A DNA stretch of 34,874 nucleotides, from IMG/VR virus record IMGVR_UViG_3300042485_000366, positions 1-34,874 of that record; one strand, 5' to 3'. The DNA comes from a virus. Positions 23,096 through 30,148 of this stretch are shown one piece after another; position 1 is the stretch's first letter; every line of letters starts with the position of its first letter. Below the pieces are notes generated by a model, which was not told the DNA's origin, did no database searches, and saw only the letters and a list, made by a program, of their open reading frames with translations. A program made the position numbers and the translations under genes.

Positions 23096-23375
23096 TAGTC
23101 TTTGGTTTGCGACCACGCTTCTTTGGTTCAGTAATTTGTGTCATAGTCAAATCCTGTTCTAATGCTTTTTCATAATAAGCATATAATCTTAACACCATAT
23201 CCATCCGGCAGTTACCACACCAAATAGTTAAAATAAAACTAGGGTCAATATAAGTCCTATAAATATGCTCATACATTTTCATTATGCTCAAATCTAAATT
23301 CCTTACATAACCACTTAAAGCAGTTTCGTAATTATTATAATGCTCTTTTAAATATTGTCTGTGTTCTAATTCCAT
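23088..23375 (-). CDS. Small hypothetical protein with AT-hook-like C-terminus
   Basis: The 95 residues begin MELEHRQYLKEHYNNYETAL; the middle has YEHIYRTYIDPSFILTIWCG and NCRMDMVLRLYAYYEKAL, a pattern I recall from Bacteroidetes phage proteins of unknown role. The last residues, PKKRGRKPKTNG, contain an RGRKP AT-hook that should bind the minor groove of AT-rich DNA. A DNA-associated function is inferred. Confidence 0.6.
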   Translation of the reverse strand: MELEHRQYLKEHYNNYETALSGYVRNLDLSIMKMYEHIYRTYIDPSFILTIWCGNCRMDMVLRLYAYYEKALEQDLTMTQITEPKKRGRKPKTNG

Positions 23376-23605
23376 ATCTTATAAATTAATGTTTCTACAA
23401 TCGGTGCTAAAAATCCTGATATAAATAATACACTAGCTATGTTTACAATCAGTTCAGGTGTAAAGTATAGTATGACCCCAATCCACGCAGCCAAACAACT
23501 TCCACAATTGAAAGGTTTGAAATCGACTCCCCACTTACGGTGTAGGTTGTGTATAGTATTAAAAAATAATGATGCACATATGCTTGTTATAATTATTTGA
23601 ATCAT
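23366..23605 (-). CDS. Small membrane protein with CxxC motif
   Basis: This 79-residue protein has an N-terminal hydrophobic helix (MIQIIITSICASLFFNTIHN), a short loop RKWGVDFKPFNCGSCLAAW with a Cys pair, and two further hydrophobic stretches to residue 75. Similar small membrane proteins with PFNCGSCLAxW occur in Bacteroidetes phages and elements; their role is unknown. Ends overlap neighbours by 4-10 bases. Confidence 0.6.
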   Translation of the reverse strand: MIQIIITSICASLFFNTIHNLHRKWGVDFKPFNCGSCLAAWIGVILYFTPELIVNIASVLFISGFLAPIVETLIYKIWN

Positions 23606-24084
23606 TTTCTTATGTGTTTTTTCAGTTCAGTTTTTGTTTGTTTTAGTGTTCTAATGATTGACATATATGGTATGCCGGTATGTCTGCTTAACTCTTTAGC
23701 GTTCTTATTAAAATCAAAAGTATATAGTTTTAATATTTCCTTTTGATACCAATGCAGCTTTTCTATTCCTTTTTCCATCACATCAATAACACAATAATTT
23801 TCTACATCTGCTAATTCCTTTTCTTTATACTCTGTGTAATTCCTGTACTTCTTCCAAAACTGACTTCTATCTGATTTAATCATATTAAGCATAGTCCTTA
23901 CTATGTAAAACCTTATTTCATTCCTTTCATATAATCCAAACAATTTGCTTTCATCCATTTCAAGTAGCACTAAGAACACTTCCATCTTTAAATCATATTG
24001 CAATTCTTCCGGCTGCATCTTTGCAAATGCTTGATTGACTTCTTCGTTAAGCCAATATTGCTCTATAATTTTATTTTTGTCCAT
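23602..24084 (-). CDS. RNA polymerase sigma-factor-like protein
   Basis: This 160-residue protein has a sigma-like layout: residues 25-80 (DLKMEVFLVLLEMDESKLFG, then FYIVRTMLNMIKSDRSQFWKK) resemble region 2 helices, and residues 105-160 (GIEKLHWYQKEILKLYTFDF, AKELSRHTGIPYMSIIRTLK) form a region-4-like helix-turn-helix. Such small ECF-type proteins in Bacteroidetes phages are usually annotated as sigma factors. It could redirect host polymerase to phage promoters, perhaps for late genes. It may instead be a HTH regulator. It overlaps the VRR-NUC gene by 22 bases. Confidence 0.65.
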   Translation of the reverse strand: MDKNKIIEQYWLNEEVNQAFAKMQPEELQYDLKMEVFLVLLEMDESKLFGLYERNEIRFYIVRTMLNMIKSDRSQFWKKYRNYTEYKEKELADVENYCVIDVMEKGIEKLHWYQKEILKLYTFDFNKNAKELSRHTGIPYMSIIRTLKQTKTELKKHIRK

Positions 24085-24377
24085 TCAATTAATACCGGTT
24101 TGTTTTCCTTTTCGGTACAAATATAGACTATTCCGTTACAATTATGAATATCTTGCAACCTTTCTTTTTGTTCAGGGCTTAACCTGTCTCCTAATTTTTT
24201 AACTTCTACTGCTAAATATTTACCATCAGATGTGTAACCTTGCAAGTCTGCCCATCCTTTTTCAATCGTTCCTTTTCTTTTACCGTAAGGAATATTATTC
24301 ACTCTGTTTAACCGGCATCCAATAAATTCTAAATTTTTCTTTGCCCACTTTGTTAAATCGTTTGCTGATATGTCCAT
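24063..24377 (-). CDS. VRR-NUC-type nuclease
   Basis: This 104-residue protein has the compact PD-(D/E)xK pattern of VRR-NUC domains: KGWADLQGY (Asp44), LAVEVKKLGD (Glu58, Lys60) and LSPEQKERLQ (Gln70). Stand-alone proteins of this type act on branched or Holliday-like DNA and serve phage recombination or packaging. The N-terminal helix NDLTKWAKKNLEFIG fits the fold. The start shares TAATG with the preceding stop. Confidence 0.8.
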   Translation of the reverse strand: MDISANDLTKWAKKNLEFIGCRLNRVNNIPYGKRKGTIEKGWADLQGYTSDGKYLAVEVKKLGDRLSPEQKERLQDIHNCNGIVYICTEKENKPVLIEWTKIKL

Positions 24378-24598
24378 TATAAATTTTCTATTTCTTCTTT
24401 TACATCATTCCAATAATTCATTACTGAAAATTGTGATGAATCTAAATTTTTATCTAATGTATTTAATATCTCATCTACTGCTATTAATGCACATTTTTTA
24501 ACATACGGAATAGATGATACTCTATCTATTGGACTTTCAATTTTAATCATACTAAAATATTTATAGTACAATTCTTTTGCTTTTTCTTTTGGTGTCAT
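24377..24598 (-). CDS. 73-residue helical hypothetical protein
   Basis: The protein starts MTPKEKAKELYYKYFSMIKI and is mostly helical (KKCALIAVDEILNTLDKNLD). Related small proteins with the EKAKELYxKY opening are common in phages of this group. No function is known. It overlaps the 70-residue gene by four bases. Confidence 0.55.
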   Translation of the reverse strand: MTPKEKAKELYYKYFSMIKIESPIDRVSSIPYVKKCALIAVDEILNTLDKNLDSSQFSVMNYWNDVKEEIENL

Positions 24599-24807
24599 AG
24601 GTTATTGTTAAATTTATTTTCATAATATTCATCTGCTGATATATCCGTGTTTGTCATTCCATATACATAAGCATCAACAAATGCTTGTTTAATTGCTTCT
24701 TTTTCATTTTCAATGCATGAGTTTTTAAACATCTCCCAATGAATGCTATCTTTTTCAATATATAACATTTCAATTCTTGCTAATGCTAGTTCCATTGCTG
24801 TTTTCAT
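24595..24807 (-). CDS. 70-residue helical hypothetical protein
   Basis: The protein opens MKTAMELALARIEMLYIEKD and ends with DISADEYYENKFNNNL; the middle KEAIKQAFVDAYVYGMTNTD resembles small phage proteins of unknown role. No motif beyond helices is seen. Confidence 0.5.
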   Translation of the reverse strand: MKTAMELALARIEMLYIEKDSIHWEMFKNSCIENEKEAIKQAFVDAYVYGMTNTDISADEYYENKFNNNL

Positions 24808-24819
24808 ATTTGATTGTTT

Positions 24820-24984
24820 TTAAAATGCTATTATTGTTTCTTTAATTTTATTTCTATACTTTGTTTTTTCAATATGTCTATGACAGTCGGCACAAGTAAC
24901 TAAACTAAATCCTGTTAAATTGTTTTTCTCAATTTTAAATTCATTATACTTTTTTGTCATTCCACATTTTTTGCACTTCCTCAT
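24820..24984 (-). CDS. 54-residue zinc-ribbon-like protein
   Basis: ATG 24984 starts MRKCKKCGMTKKYNEFKIEK; CxxC at residues 4-7 and CADCHRH at 31-37 form a four-Cys plus His cluster typical of a small zinc ribbon. A DNA- or RNA-binding adaptor is plausible. It overlaps the 58-residue frame upstream by 41 bases and ends 12 bases before the next gene. Confidence 0.6.
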   Translation of the reverse strand: MRKCKKCGMTKKYNEFKIEKNNLTGFSLVTCADCHRHIEKTKYRNKIKETIIAF

Positions 24985-25120
24985 AAAATTCTTTTTTCTC
25001 TGTTATTAAATTTGTTTTTGTTTTTACGTCTTTATGTGATGCATAATAGTTTATAAAATCAGGAGTGTATGCATATTTTTGAATCCCCTGTTTTACATAT
25101 TTAACCTGATAGATTTTCAA
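24944..25120 (-). CDS. 58-residue possible small protein (TTG start)
   Basis: A frame starting at TTG 25120, inside the end of the 246-residue gene, encodes KIYQVKYVKQGIQKYAYTPD followed by a charged helix ending VQKMWNDKKV. The amino-acid pattern looks genuine, with evenly mixed residues and an aromatic-rich first half, but no ATG is available and both ends overlap other genes, so the start is uncertain. Confidence 0.45.
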   Translation of the reverse strand: MKIYQVKYVKQGIQKYAYTPDFINYYASHKDVKTKTNLITEKKEFYEEVQKMWNDKKV

Positions 25121-25841
25121 AATATTTTACTAAAGCTAGTTTTTTACATTGTGAATCAATAAAATTATCATCCTTTATCCTTTTACTAAATTCTTTAGCA
25201 TCTTGTCCGTATAACTTATTTAGTTTTAGCAGGTTATCCTCACGAACCATCCTAACAATTTGCAGCATTTCGCTAGGTTCAAATTTCATTTTTCCCTGTC
25301 TTAGCAATATGGCGAATACCTTATCAGCATTAAAAACCCTGTTAAAGTCATTTTTAGGCGATTGTAGCCACTCTTTTTGGGTGAATGATACTATGTCATC
25401 ATCCGTTAATTTGGGTGGCTCTATTGGGCTTAAAATCGGTTTTATCATTTTCCTAACTTCAATTGCCTTTTTTGTGTAGGCTGACATAACCTGCCCAATA
25501 AACTTAGGGCTGAACTTTTCATAGTGTTCGGTGCTGCAATCTAACTTACCCTGTACTGCCATTTTAAAAGCTATCCTAAACTCCTCAATGGTGTATAGTG
25601 GGTAGCTAGTCCTAATGAAATCCTCAATCACTACCATCTCATCCTTATCAGGATATTTGGTAAATCCTAGCAAAGTGAAGATGTAAGCTAAATTTTCCTT
25701 TAAAGTGACAGGTGAAATAAGATTTAACTTGCTGCCTTTGAAAGCATCAGCTATTTCATTATCAGCTATTGACCCACTCTTTAAGGGATGCCATTCGTTC
25801 CTGACTTGTGGCAGTTGGTTTAAATGTTTTTGTATTTCCAT
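25101..25841 (-). CDS. Hypothetical protein of the replication block
   Basis: This 246-residue soluble protein begins MEIQKHLNQLPQVRNEWHPL, with a helical middle (AYIFTLLGFTKYPDKDEMVV, FKMAVQGKLDCSTEHYEKFS) and the segment FSPKFIGQVMSAYTKKAIEV. The last pattern is one I associate with uncharacterised proteins next to replication initiators in Bacteroidetes phages and plasmids. It overlaps the initiator-like gene by 80 bases, so the two products are probably made together. A helicase-loader role is possible but not supported by any motif. Confidence 0.6.
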   Translation of the reverse strand: MEIQKHLNQLPQVRNEWHPLKSGSIADNEIADAFKGSKLNLISPVTLKENLAYIFTLLGFTKYPDKDEMVVIEDFIRTSYPLYTIEEFRIAFKMAVQGKLDCSTEHYEKFSPKFIGQVMSAYTKKAIEVRKMIKPILSPIEPPKLTDDDIVSFTQKEWLQSPKNDFNRVFNADKVFAILLRQGKMKFEPSEMLQIVRMVREDNLLKLNKLYGQDAKEFSKRIKDDNFIDSQCKKLALVKYFENLSG

Positions 25842-26436
25842 AACGTAGTTTATTTTTTATCCAAGTATTGACCCTTCTTTTTACATCGAAGAACTTTTCA
25901 AGTTCGTAGCGCAATTTACCATTTTTATCCGGCTCACACCAATATTCTAAAAATTCATCATAACAATCACCTAATAAAATTTTATATTCTTCTATGTTAG
26001 TTATTAATAATTCTTTATTATTTACTTTACTTTCATTTACTTTACTTTCATTTACTTTAGGTGTGTTACGAACACTTTTGTAATGCGTTACATTTTCGCT
26101 ATCTGTTTGATTTTCACGCCATTGTGAAATCCTTTCCAAGTTTTTTTCTTTTTTTATCTTGTACTTTTCACTAAAGTTTAGCAATTGTTTGTTGAAAGTT
26201 TCACCATTGTTTGATGAAATTATGTCAATACTTTCCATAAAGTTCCAACATTTTTCTAGCTTTTTACCAACGTTTAATTGCATTTTAAGCACCTTAGTAT
26301 TAATAGGCTTTTCCTGTTTAGCTAACTTTTCTAGTATAGTATAAAACAAACCAAGCCCTTCATAACCATACTCCATAAATAGCATAGAAACTTTTTCATC
26401 TTCAAATGAATTACTATCGTGTAAAAAATATTTCAT
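25762..26436 (-). CDS. Replication-initiator-like protein (Lin1244/DUF4373-like N-terminus)
   Basis: This 224-residue protein begins MKYFLHDSNSFEDEKVSMLF followed by EYGYEGLGLFYTILEKLAKQ, which is the N-terminal domain pattern of DUF4373/Lin1244-type proteins related to DnaD-like initiators. A low-complexity linker contains tandem VNESK units, and the C-terminal part has a basic helical region (RRVNTWIKNKLRYGNTKTFK). It should bind phage DNA during replication initiation. A 96-base leader with hairpins precedes the gene. Confidence 0.7.
   Translation of the reverse strand: MKYFLHDSNSFEDEKVSMLFMEYGYEGLGLFYTILEKLAKQEKPINTKVLKMQLNVGKKLEKCWNFMESIDIISSNNGETFNKQLLNFSEKYKIKKEKNLERISQWRENQTDSENVTHYKSVRNTPKVNESKVNESKVNNKELLITNIEEYKILLGDCYDEFLEYWCEPDKNGKLRYELEKFFDVKRRVNTWIKNKLRYGNTKTFKPTATSQERMASLKEWVNS
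26021..26059 (-). repeat. 2.6 copies of a 15-bp tandem repeat inside the initiator gene
   Basis: The unit TTTACTTTACTTTCA repeats at 26021-26035 and 26036-26050 with a partial third copy to 26059. On the minus strand it encodes VNESK repeats in the protein linker. Direct repeats inside an initiator gene could be iterons or merely a slippage-prone linker. Confidence 0.8.
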
Positions 26437-26445
26437 AAAATAAAA

Positions 26446-26494
26446 ATGGGGTTCAGATTCCCTGCTAGTCGTATTAGCAGTTCATCATCCCCCC
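26446..26494 (-). promoter_or_regulatory. Structured leader/terminator-like hairpin before the initiator gene
   Basis: On the minus strand GGGG, then CTGCTA-ATACGAC-TAGCAG, then CCCC, then ATTTTTATTTT form an outer GC clamp around a 6-bp inner stem followed by a T-rich run. It lies between the DnaA-like gene stop and the initiator start. It could act as an intrinsic terminator or attenuator or as a leader structure limiting initiator synthesis. Confidence 0.5.
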
Positions 26495-26532
26495 AATATT
26501 GGTTAATAAGATATATACGACATACCTTTGTT

Positions 26533-26895
26533 TTAATTAGATGACAAATATAAATTATATTCATCTAATTCTGTACTTATTTGTAAGATTTTTTCTTTGT
26601 ACCATACCTCTGTCTCCATTAAATCCTGACATTTTCTAATTGAATACAAGGTCGTGGTGTGATGACTAATCCCTACATAAGTAGCAATTTCAGATAGGCT
26701 TAACCTAGTGTAATTCCTTAATAAAAATGCAGCAGCCTGTCTGCCAAATACTGTGGTCTGTCTCCTGTTCTTAGCCTTTACATCAGTATTAAATAAATCT
26801 TCTACTAACTGTACTATTTTAACAGGCTTTACATTTTTACTTAACCGGTCATTACGCATTTTATTTGCCTCGTATATTTCCTTTTGTAGTGACAT
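26533..26895 (-). CDS. DnaA domain IV-like DNA-binding protein
   Basis: This 120-residue protein contains RQTTVFGRQAAAFLLRNYTR followed by LSLSEIATYVGISHHTTTLY, closely resembling the DnaA C-terminal domain in which a basic helix precedes a HTH ending in the DHTTV signature (here HHTT, 78-81). No AAA+ ATPase domain is present, so it is a stand-alone DNA-binding version, common in phages. It may bind DnaA-box-like sites to start phage replication or act as a regulator. It precedes the initiator-like gene. Confidence 0.75.
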   Translation of the reverse strand: MSLQKEIYEANKMRNDRLSKNVKPVKIVQLVEDLFNTDVKAKNRRQTTVFGRQAAAFLLRNYTRLSLSEIATYVGISHHTTTLYSIRKCQDLMETEVWYKEKILQISTELDEYNLYLSSN

Positions 26896-26897
26896 AA

Positions 26898-27095
26898 CTA
26901 AAACGGTAGATTTTCTTTGTCTTTTGCCGGTACAAAATTGTCCTCATAGATTTGATAATCAGGATGGTTAGCTTGTGTCTTATAGGTGTTAACCCACATT
27001 GAATACTTTTTATCCTCGATTGTAAAGCTAATCACTTCACCTTTAGCAGTCTGCTTTTTCCAAGCTCCATACTTCTTTTTTACTTCGCTATTCAT
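26898..27095 (-). CDS. 65-residue conserved hypothetical protein
   Basis: The protein begins MNSEVKKKYGAWKKQTAKGE; the middle KKYSMWVNTYKTQANHPDYQ and IYEDNFVPAKDKENLPF match a small protein pattern that I recall from Bacteroidetes phages beside ssDNA-handling genes. Beta-strand pairs and basic residues suggest nucleic-acid contact; no function is assigned. Its start lies directly after the HTH gene stop, sharing one base. Confidence 0.55.
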   Translation of the reverse strand: MNSEVKKKYGAWKKQTAKGEVISFTIEDKKYSMWVNTYKTQANHPDYQIYEDNFVPAKDKENLPF

Positions 27096-27307
27096 TAGTT
27101 TTTATTTTTTAAAAGTGAATATTTTGCAACATATTTAGTGTTACGTTTAGTTCCAACATTAACAATATCTGTTTTAATATTATGACCCTCATCTCTAAGG
27201 TTAAATACTATTGCAGCTAATCTTAATGTGCCATACTTTCTTAATGCCACCAATGGTGTTAGTGGTTCTTTTTTAAGGTGATTAAGCACCTGCGTTTGTT
27301 GTGTCAT
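27095..27307 (-). CDS. Small helix-turn-helix protein (HTH_39-like)
   Basis: This 70-residue basic protein has MTQQTQVLNHLKKEPLTPLV, ALRKYGTLRLAAIVFNLRDE and HNIKTDIV, which match the HTH_39 winged-helix pattern (LTpleAl..fG..rLaarI.dLR..Gh.I). It should bind DNA and may regulate the recombination/replication genes around it. The end is Lys/Asn-rich. It overlaps the 66-residue gene by 26 bases. Confidence 0.75.
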   Translation of the reverse strand: MTQQTQVLNHLKKEPLTPLVALRKYGTLRLAAIVFNLRDEGHNIKTDIVNVGTKRNTKYVAKYSLLKNKN

Positions 27308-27482
27308 TCTGTTTGTTTTTAATTAAAGAAAAATTATATTGACTGTTTAAAAAGTTTGCGTTATTAGTAGTATAACTCCGGTAATTGCTTGAAACATTTA
27401 ATGCTCTTACCCAATCATTAAAACTTAGTTTCTCTTTAGGTAAAGATATTCTACTAACTTTTATTCCCCAAATATTTTCCAT
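27282..27482 (-). CDS. 66-residue hypothetical protein
   Basis: The protein begins MENIWGIKVSRISLPKEKLS and is followed by FNDWVRALNVSSNYRSYTT; no motif is recognised. Start context (AAAACTAATATG) and position one base after the ERF gene support translation. The last 26 bases overlap the HTH gene. Confidence 0.5.
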   Translation of the reverse strand: MENIWGIKVSRISLPKEKLSFNDWVRALNVSSNYRSYTTNNANFLNSQYNFSLIKNKQNDTTNAGA

Positions 27483-27483
27483 A

Positions 27484-28026
27484 TTAGTTTTGATTTTGAT
27501 TAATAGTTCTTAATGCCTTTTCGTATTGCTCTGATGTAGTGATAGCACTTATCTTAATAGCTACCTTTTGTTTCATAGCTTCATCCCAAGTAGTCGTTTC
27601 TAGTTTGGTGATTAATTCCATCCTTTTAACTTCACCTACTTCGTCTTTATGCTCATTGGTTGCATCAGCATCCTTTGTGTCATCAATGGCAAATAAACCG
27701 TTCAATGCATATTTCCTAGCGTAGCTTGATGCGCTACCTGTTATCTGTGCAGCATCCATTCCCTTTTTTACTTCTTCTTCCCTAGCCCAACCGTTAACCG
27801 ATATATGATTGTCAGTATTATCTAAAAGGGTTGCAGTAGCCTTTATATAAATCCTATCCCCTACCTGCACCACTTCATCACTTACCACTAATGCAGTCTT
27901 GTATTTGTTTAAGATAGGTTTTACTGCTTCGATAATGTCCTCTGCACTTCGGTATTTATATTTACCAAATGCGTTCATTTGATTTTTTGGCACTTTTAAT
28001 TCTGCCTGAATGTTTACTAGGTTCAT
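27484..28026 (-). CDS. erf: ERF-type single-strand annealing recombinase
   Basis: This 180-residue protein has the ERF signature: MNLVNIQAELKVPKNQMNAF, KYKYRSAEDIIEAVKPIL, a central beta region and SYARKYALNGLFAIDD (101-116) followed by acidic residues. ERF proteins form rings on ssDNA and anneal complementary strands, supporting phage recombination and genome circularisation. The C-terminus is shorter than in P22 Erf and lacks a distinct second domain. It lies in the recombination block, three bases after the 139-residue gene. Confidence 0.9.
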   Translation of the reverse strand: MNLVNIQAELKVPKNQMNAFGKYKYRSAEDIIEAVKPILNKYKTALVVSDEVVQVGDRIYIKATATLLDNTDNHISVNGWAREEEVKKGMDAAQITGSASSYARKYALNGLFAIDDTKDADATNEHKDEVGEVKRMELITKLETTTWDEAMKQKVAIKISAITTSEQYEKALRTINQNQN

Positions 28027-28028
28027 AG

Positions 28029-28448
28029 TTATTTGTTTAAAGTTATTGTAAATGATTGCTTATAAGATTTTAAAGGTATTTGACCACGTTCAAACTTTTT
28101 GCCGGTCTCCTCTATTTCTTTTTGTTCTTCTTTTAAGACATCTATTTGTGCCTGTAATTCAGCCCATCTAGGGGAATAACTTGCATAGTCATAAGTCTGT
28201 GAATCTTTAAGGCTTAGACTTGCTCCTAGATAATCATACTTACCCTTAGGGCATTTATCTAAAAAGTCTATAATGTGTTCTTCACTTTTTGCTCTTAATG
28301 TTTTAGTAAAGTTTTCCATTACTGAAATCTTAATAGCTACATCTTCGGCTTTCATTGTGCCATCATTTAATTCATTAGCCACGTTCTGTGCTAATATTTC
28401 AATTTCGCTTTTAGACGGTGCGACTTCCCAAATTGCTAGTGTGTTCAT
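28029..28448 (-). CDS. Hypothetical protein paired with ERF
   Basis: This 139-residue protein begins MNTLAIWEVAPSKSEIEILA; the first 60 residues are helical and are followed by DFLDKCPKGKYDYLGASLSL, a short beta segment, and a coiled coil (WAELQAQIDVLKEEQKEIEE). Proteins like this often precede ERF or other annealing proteins in these phages and may assist them, but no activity is known. It starts after AATAAACTATG, a typical local start context. Confidence 0.55.
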   Translation of the reverse strand: MNTLAIWEVAPSKSEIEILAQNVANELNDGTMKAEDVAIKISVMENFTKTLRAKSEEHIIDFLDKCPKGKYDYLGASLSLKDSQTYDYASYSPRWAELQAQIDVLKEEQKEIEETGKKFERGQIPLKSYKQSFTITLNK

Positions 28449-28460
28449 AGTTTATTTTTT

Positions 28461-28682
28461 TTAAGTTAAGCAAATAAATATTTCTTTATTTTCTGATATA
28501 AGAAAATTATTTTTATTATCCCATATAAATTCATATCCAAGAGCTTGGCATAGTTTTACTATTTCAATACTATTATGACCCTGAAATTTTATATCAAAAT
28601 CAGTTATAGTAATATTATAAAAGTTTCCAATGCCTAATCCTGATTCTGCAACCTTTTTGTAGTTTTCGTAGATTTTACTCAT
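28461..28682 (-). CDS. 73-residue hypothetical protein
   Basis: The protein starts MSKIYENYKKVAESGLGIGN and continues with strand-like FYNITITDFDIKFQGHNSIE and a Cys-containing helix (IVKLCQALGYEFIWD). No family is recognised. It follows the 47-residue gene by three bases. Confidence 0.5.
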   Translation of the reverse strand: MSKIYENYKKVAESGLGIGNFYNITITDFDIKFQGHNSIEIVKLCQALGYEFIWDNKNNFLISENKEIFICLT

Positions 28683-28685
28683 AGT

Positions 28686-28829
28686 TTAAAGTTTTTGATT
28701 TTTGATTGCCTCAGCTAAATCTAATATAGATTTTAAGGTTTTGTAAACAATTAGTTCTGAATCGTTTACTACTAATAATTGGCTTTTAATAGCGTAAATT
28801 AGTAAATCAATTTTGGTGTTTTCTTGCAT
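28686..28829 (-). CDS. 47-residue helical protein, first after a promoter
   Basis: ATG 28829 (CAAAAAACTATG) opens MQENTKIDLLIYAIKSQLLV, and the rest is helical and ends AEAIKNQKL. It is the first gene downstream of a strong promoter and should lead the ERF/replication transcript. No family can be named. Confidence 0.5.
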   Translation of the reverse strand: MQENTKIDLLIYAIKSQLLVVNDSELIVYKTLKSILDLAEAIKNQKL

Positions 28830-28862
28830 AGTTTTTTGTTTTGATTATCAATTAATGACAAG

Positions 28863-28934
28863 CAAATATACACCTTATGTACATAATATTCAAATACTAT
28901 GCACTTATTTTTAAAAAATGTGATGAACGGTAAA
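28863..28934 (-). promoter_or_regulatory. Strong Bacteroidetes-type promoter with 16-bp upstream element
   Basis: On the minus strand TTTG (28891-28894), 20 bases, and TATATTTG (28863-28870) match the consensus exactly. The element TTTACCGTTCATCACA at 28919-28934 lies 24 bases from the -33 box. It should drive the recombination and replication genes from 28829 onward. Confidence 0.85.
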
Positions 28935-28950
28935 ATGTAAGGATAAGCGG

Positions 28951-29226
28951 CTACTTACTGCCATCCTGTAAGGGCAAAGACCTAGAATTGTCTACCCTCC
29001 TGTAGTGCTCCCCCCATATTGTATTGCAAAGGATAATGGCTTTAGATTCTACTTCTTCTTCCTCAGCCTCAGGAAAAAGAATATGCATAGATTCGTGTAT
29101 GATTAACTCCAAATGCTTTTTGGATTTTACACGACTGTCTATTTCAATTTGGTTAAAACCACAATGAGCAAAGCCATAGACTTTCTGTCTGCCTAGTTTT
29201 CTATATATGACTTTAATTTTCTTCAC
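28951..29226 (-). CDS. Small HExxH metallopeptidase-like protein
   Basis: The start is GTG, four bases overlapping the preceding stop (GTGA). This 91-residue protein has basic strands at the start (KKIKVIYRKLGRQKVYGFAH), a conserved loop and LIIHESMHILFPEAEEEEVE with HExxH (His44, Glu45, His48) and later acidic residues as a possible third ligand. It fits a minimal zinc peptidase seen in phages of this group. Substrate is unknown. It precedes the promoter of the ERF operon by 17 bases. Confidence 0.6.
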   Translation of the reverse strand: MKKIKVIYRKLGRQKVYGFAHCGFNQIEIDSRVKSKKHLELIIHESMHILFPEAEEEEVESKAIILCNTIWGEHYRRVDNSRSLPLQDGSK

Positions 29227-29408
29227 GACTTTAATAATAGTTCATCCGGTCTATCAACTTCTTTGACTTCGTATTTACTGCCACCTCTTACTTTTGCCAA
29301 TGCTTTTTTTATACTATTCTCCTCAGTATATAGTTCAGCTAACTTTTTAACTAGCCAAATCTCTTGCTCTACAATTGTCATCTTATTAAAGTTTTTAGGG
29401 TATCTCAT
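29223..29408 (-). CDS. 61-residue hypothetical protein
   Basis: The ATG at 29408 (two bases after the exonuclease stop) opens MRYPKNFNKMTIVEQEIWLV; a GTG 33 bases upstream inside the exonuclease gene is less likely. The rest is a charged helix and a basic end. No family is recognised. Confidence 0.5.
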   Translation of the reverse strand: MRYPKNFNKMTIVEQEIWLVKKLAELYTEENSIKKALAKVRGGSKYEVKEVDRPDELLLKS

Positions 29409-29409
29409 A

Positions 29410-30144
29410 TTATTTGTCAGTTTTATTGTGATATTTTCCACAGGTGTTGCAATGCAAAACTAATTTAATCACACCACTTGCTAAAATTCTTCTGTCTTTT
29501 CTTACTAAATCATCACTCCCACATTCAGGGCAACTGCCTCTGTCTGCGCCAAAGATAACTCCATAATGGGTCTTAGCCGGTATGTGATTGTTTAATTCTT
29601 TATGAACTTTCTCTAATAAAACCACATCTTGAATGCAATAATCAATCATTGTGTTCATTGCCTTTTTACAATTCTTTAGCATTATGTCTTTCCACAAATC
29701 AAAATTGGTATGGTTCTTTTGACCTAAGCCTAAGAACTTACCAATGTAATCAAGCCTGTTAGAATTAAACCTAAACTTAGACCTAGCTATTTTTAAAGTA
29801 TCTATTGTATTGTATGTCGGAAACATTTCAATCCTGTGAAATAAACACCTTGTCCTTATCCACGCTAAATCGAACTTGTCTCCATTGTGACCTACTAATT
29901 CATCAGCTTCATTTGCAACCTTAATAAAATCTTGCAATAGCTTTTTATCATCCTGTTTGCTATCCCATTGCAAATAATAGACATCTTTGTCATCTTCCCA
30001 TTTGTAACAAATACAAATGACTGCACGTTCTTTGATAATGTTCTCTGTGCCTATGTTCAATTTAAATCCGGAAGTCCAAAATAACCCTACGTTGGCACTT
30101 ACTTCAATATCGAAATAAAGCCTTCTTCGTTTGGTTTTTAGCAT
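29410..30144 (-). CDS. DEDDy-type exonuclease with C-terminal zinc ribbon
   Basis: This 244-residue protein has the PolB-type 3'-5' exonuclease pattern: LYFDIEVS (Asp12, Glu14), VGHNGDKFDLAWI (Asp92) and MIDYCIQDVVLLEKV (Tyr169, Asp173), followed by a zinc ribbon with CPECG (205/208) and CNTCG (232/235). It resembles RNase_H_2-type predicted exonucleases. No polymerase domain is attached or found elsewhere in the window. It may process DNA ends for the ERF pathway. The zinc ribbon probably adds nucleic-acid contact. Confidence 0.8.
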   Translation of the reverse strand: MLKTKRRRLYFDIEVSANVGLFWTSGFKLNIGTENIIKERAVICICYKWEDDKDVYYLQWDSKQDDKKLLQDFIKVANEADELVGHNGDKFDLAWIRTRCLFHRIEMFPTYNTIDTLKIARSKFRFNSNRLDYIGKFLGLGQKNHTNFDLWKDIMLKNCKKAMNTMIDYCIQDVVLLEKVHKELNNHIPAKTHYGVIFGADRGSCPECGSDDLVRKDRRILASGVIKLVLHCNTCGKYHNKTDK

Positions 30145-30148
30145 AAGT

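Noticed and set aside
26021-26059. CRISPR array or mini-satellite
   Set aside because: The 15-bp unit has no spacers and encodes an in-frame VNESK linker.
26547-26554. Possible promoter -7 box (TATATTTG on the minus strand) at the end of the DnaA-like gene
   Set aside because: No TTTG-like box lies 19-21 bases upstream; the string is coding sequence for YLYLS-type residues in an AT-rich gene.
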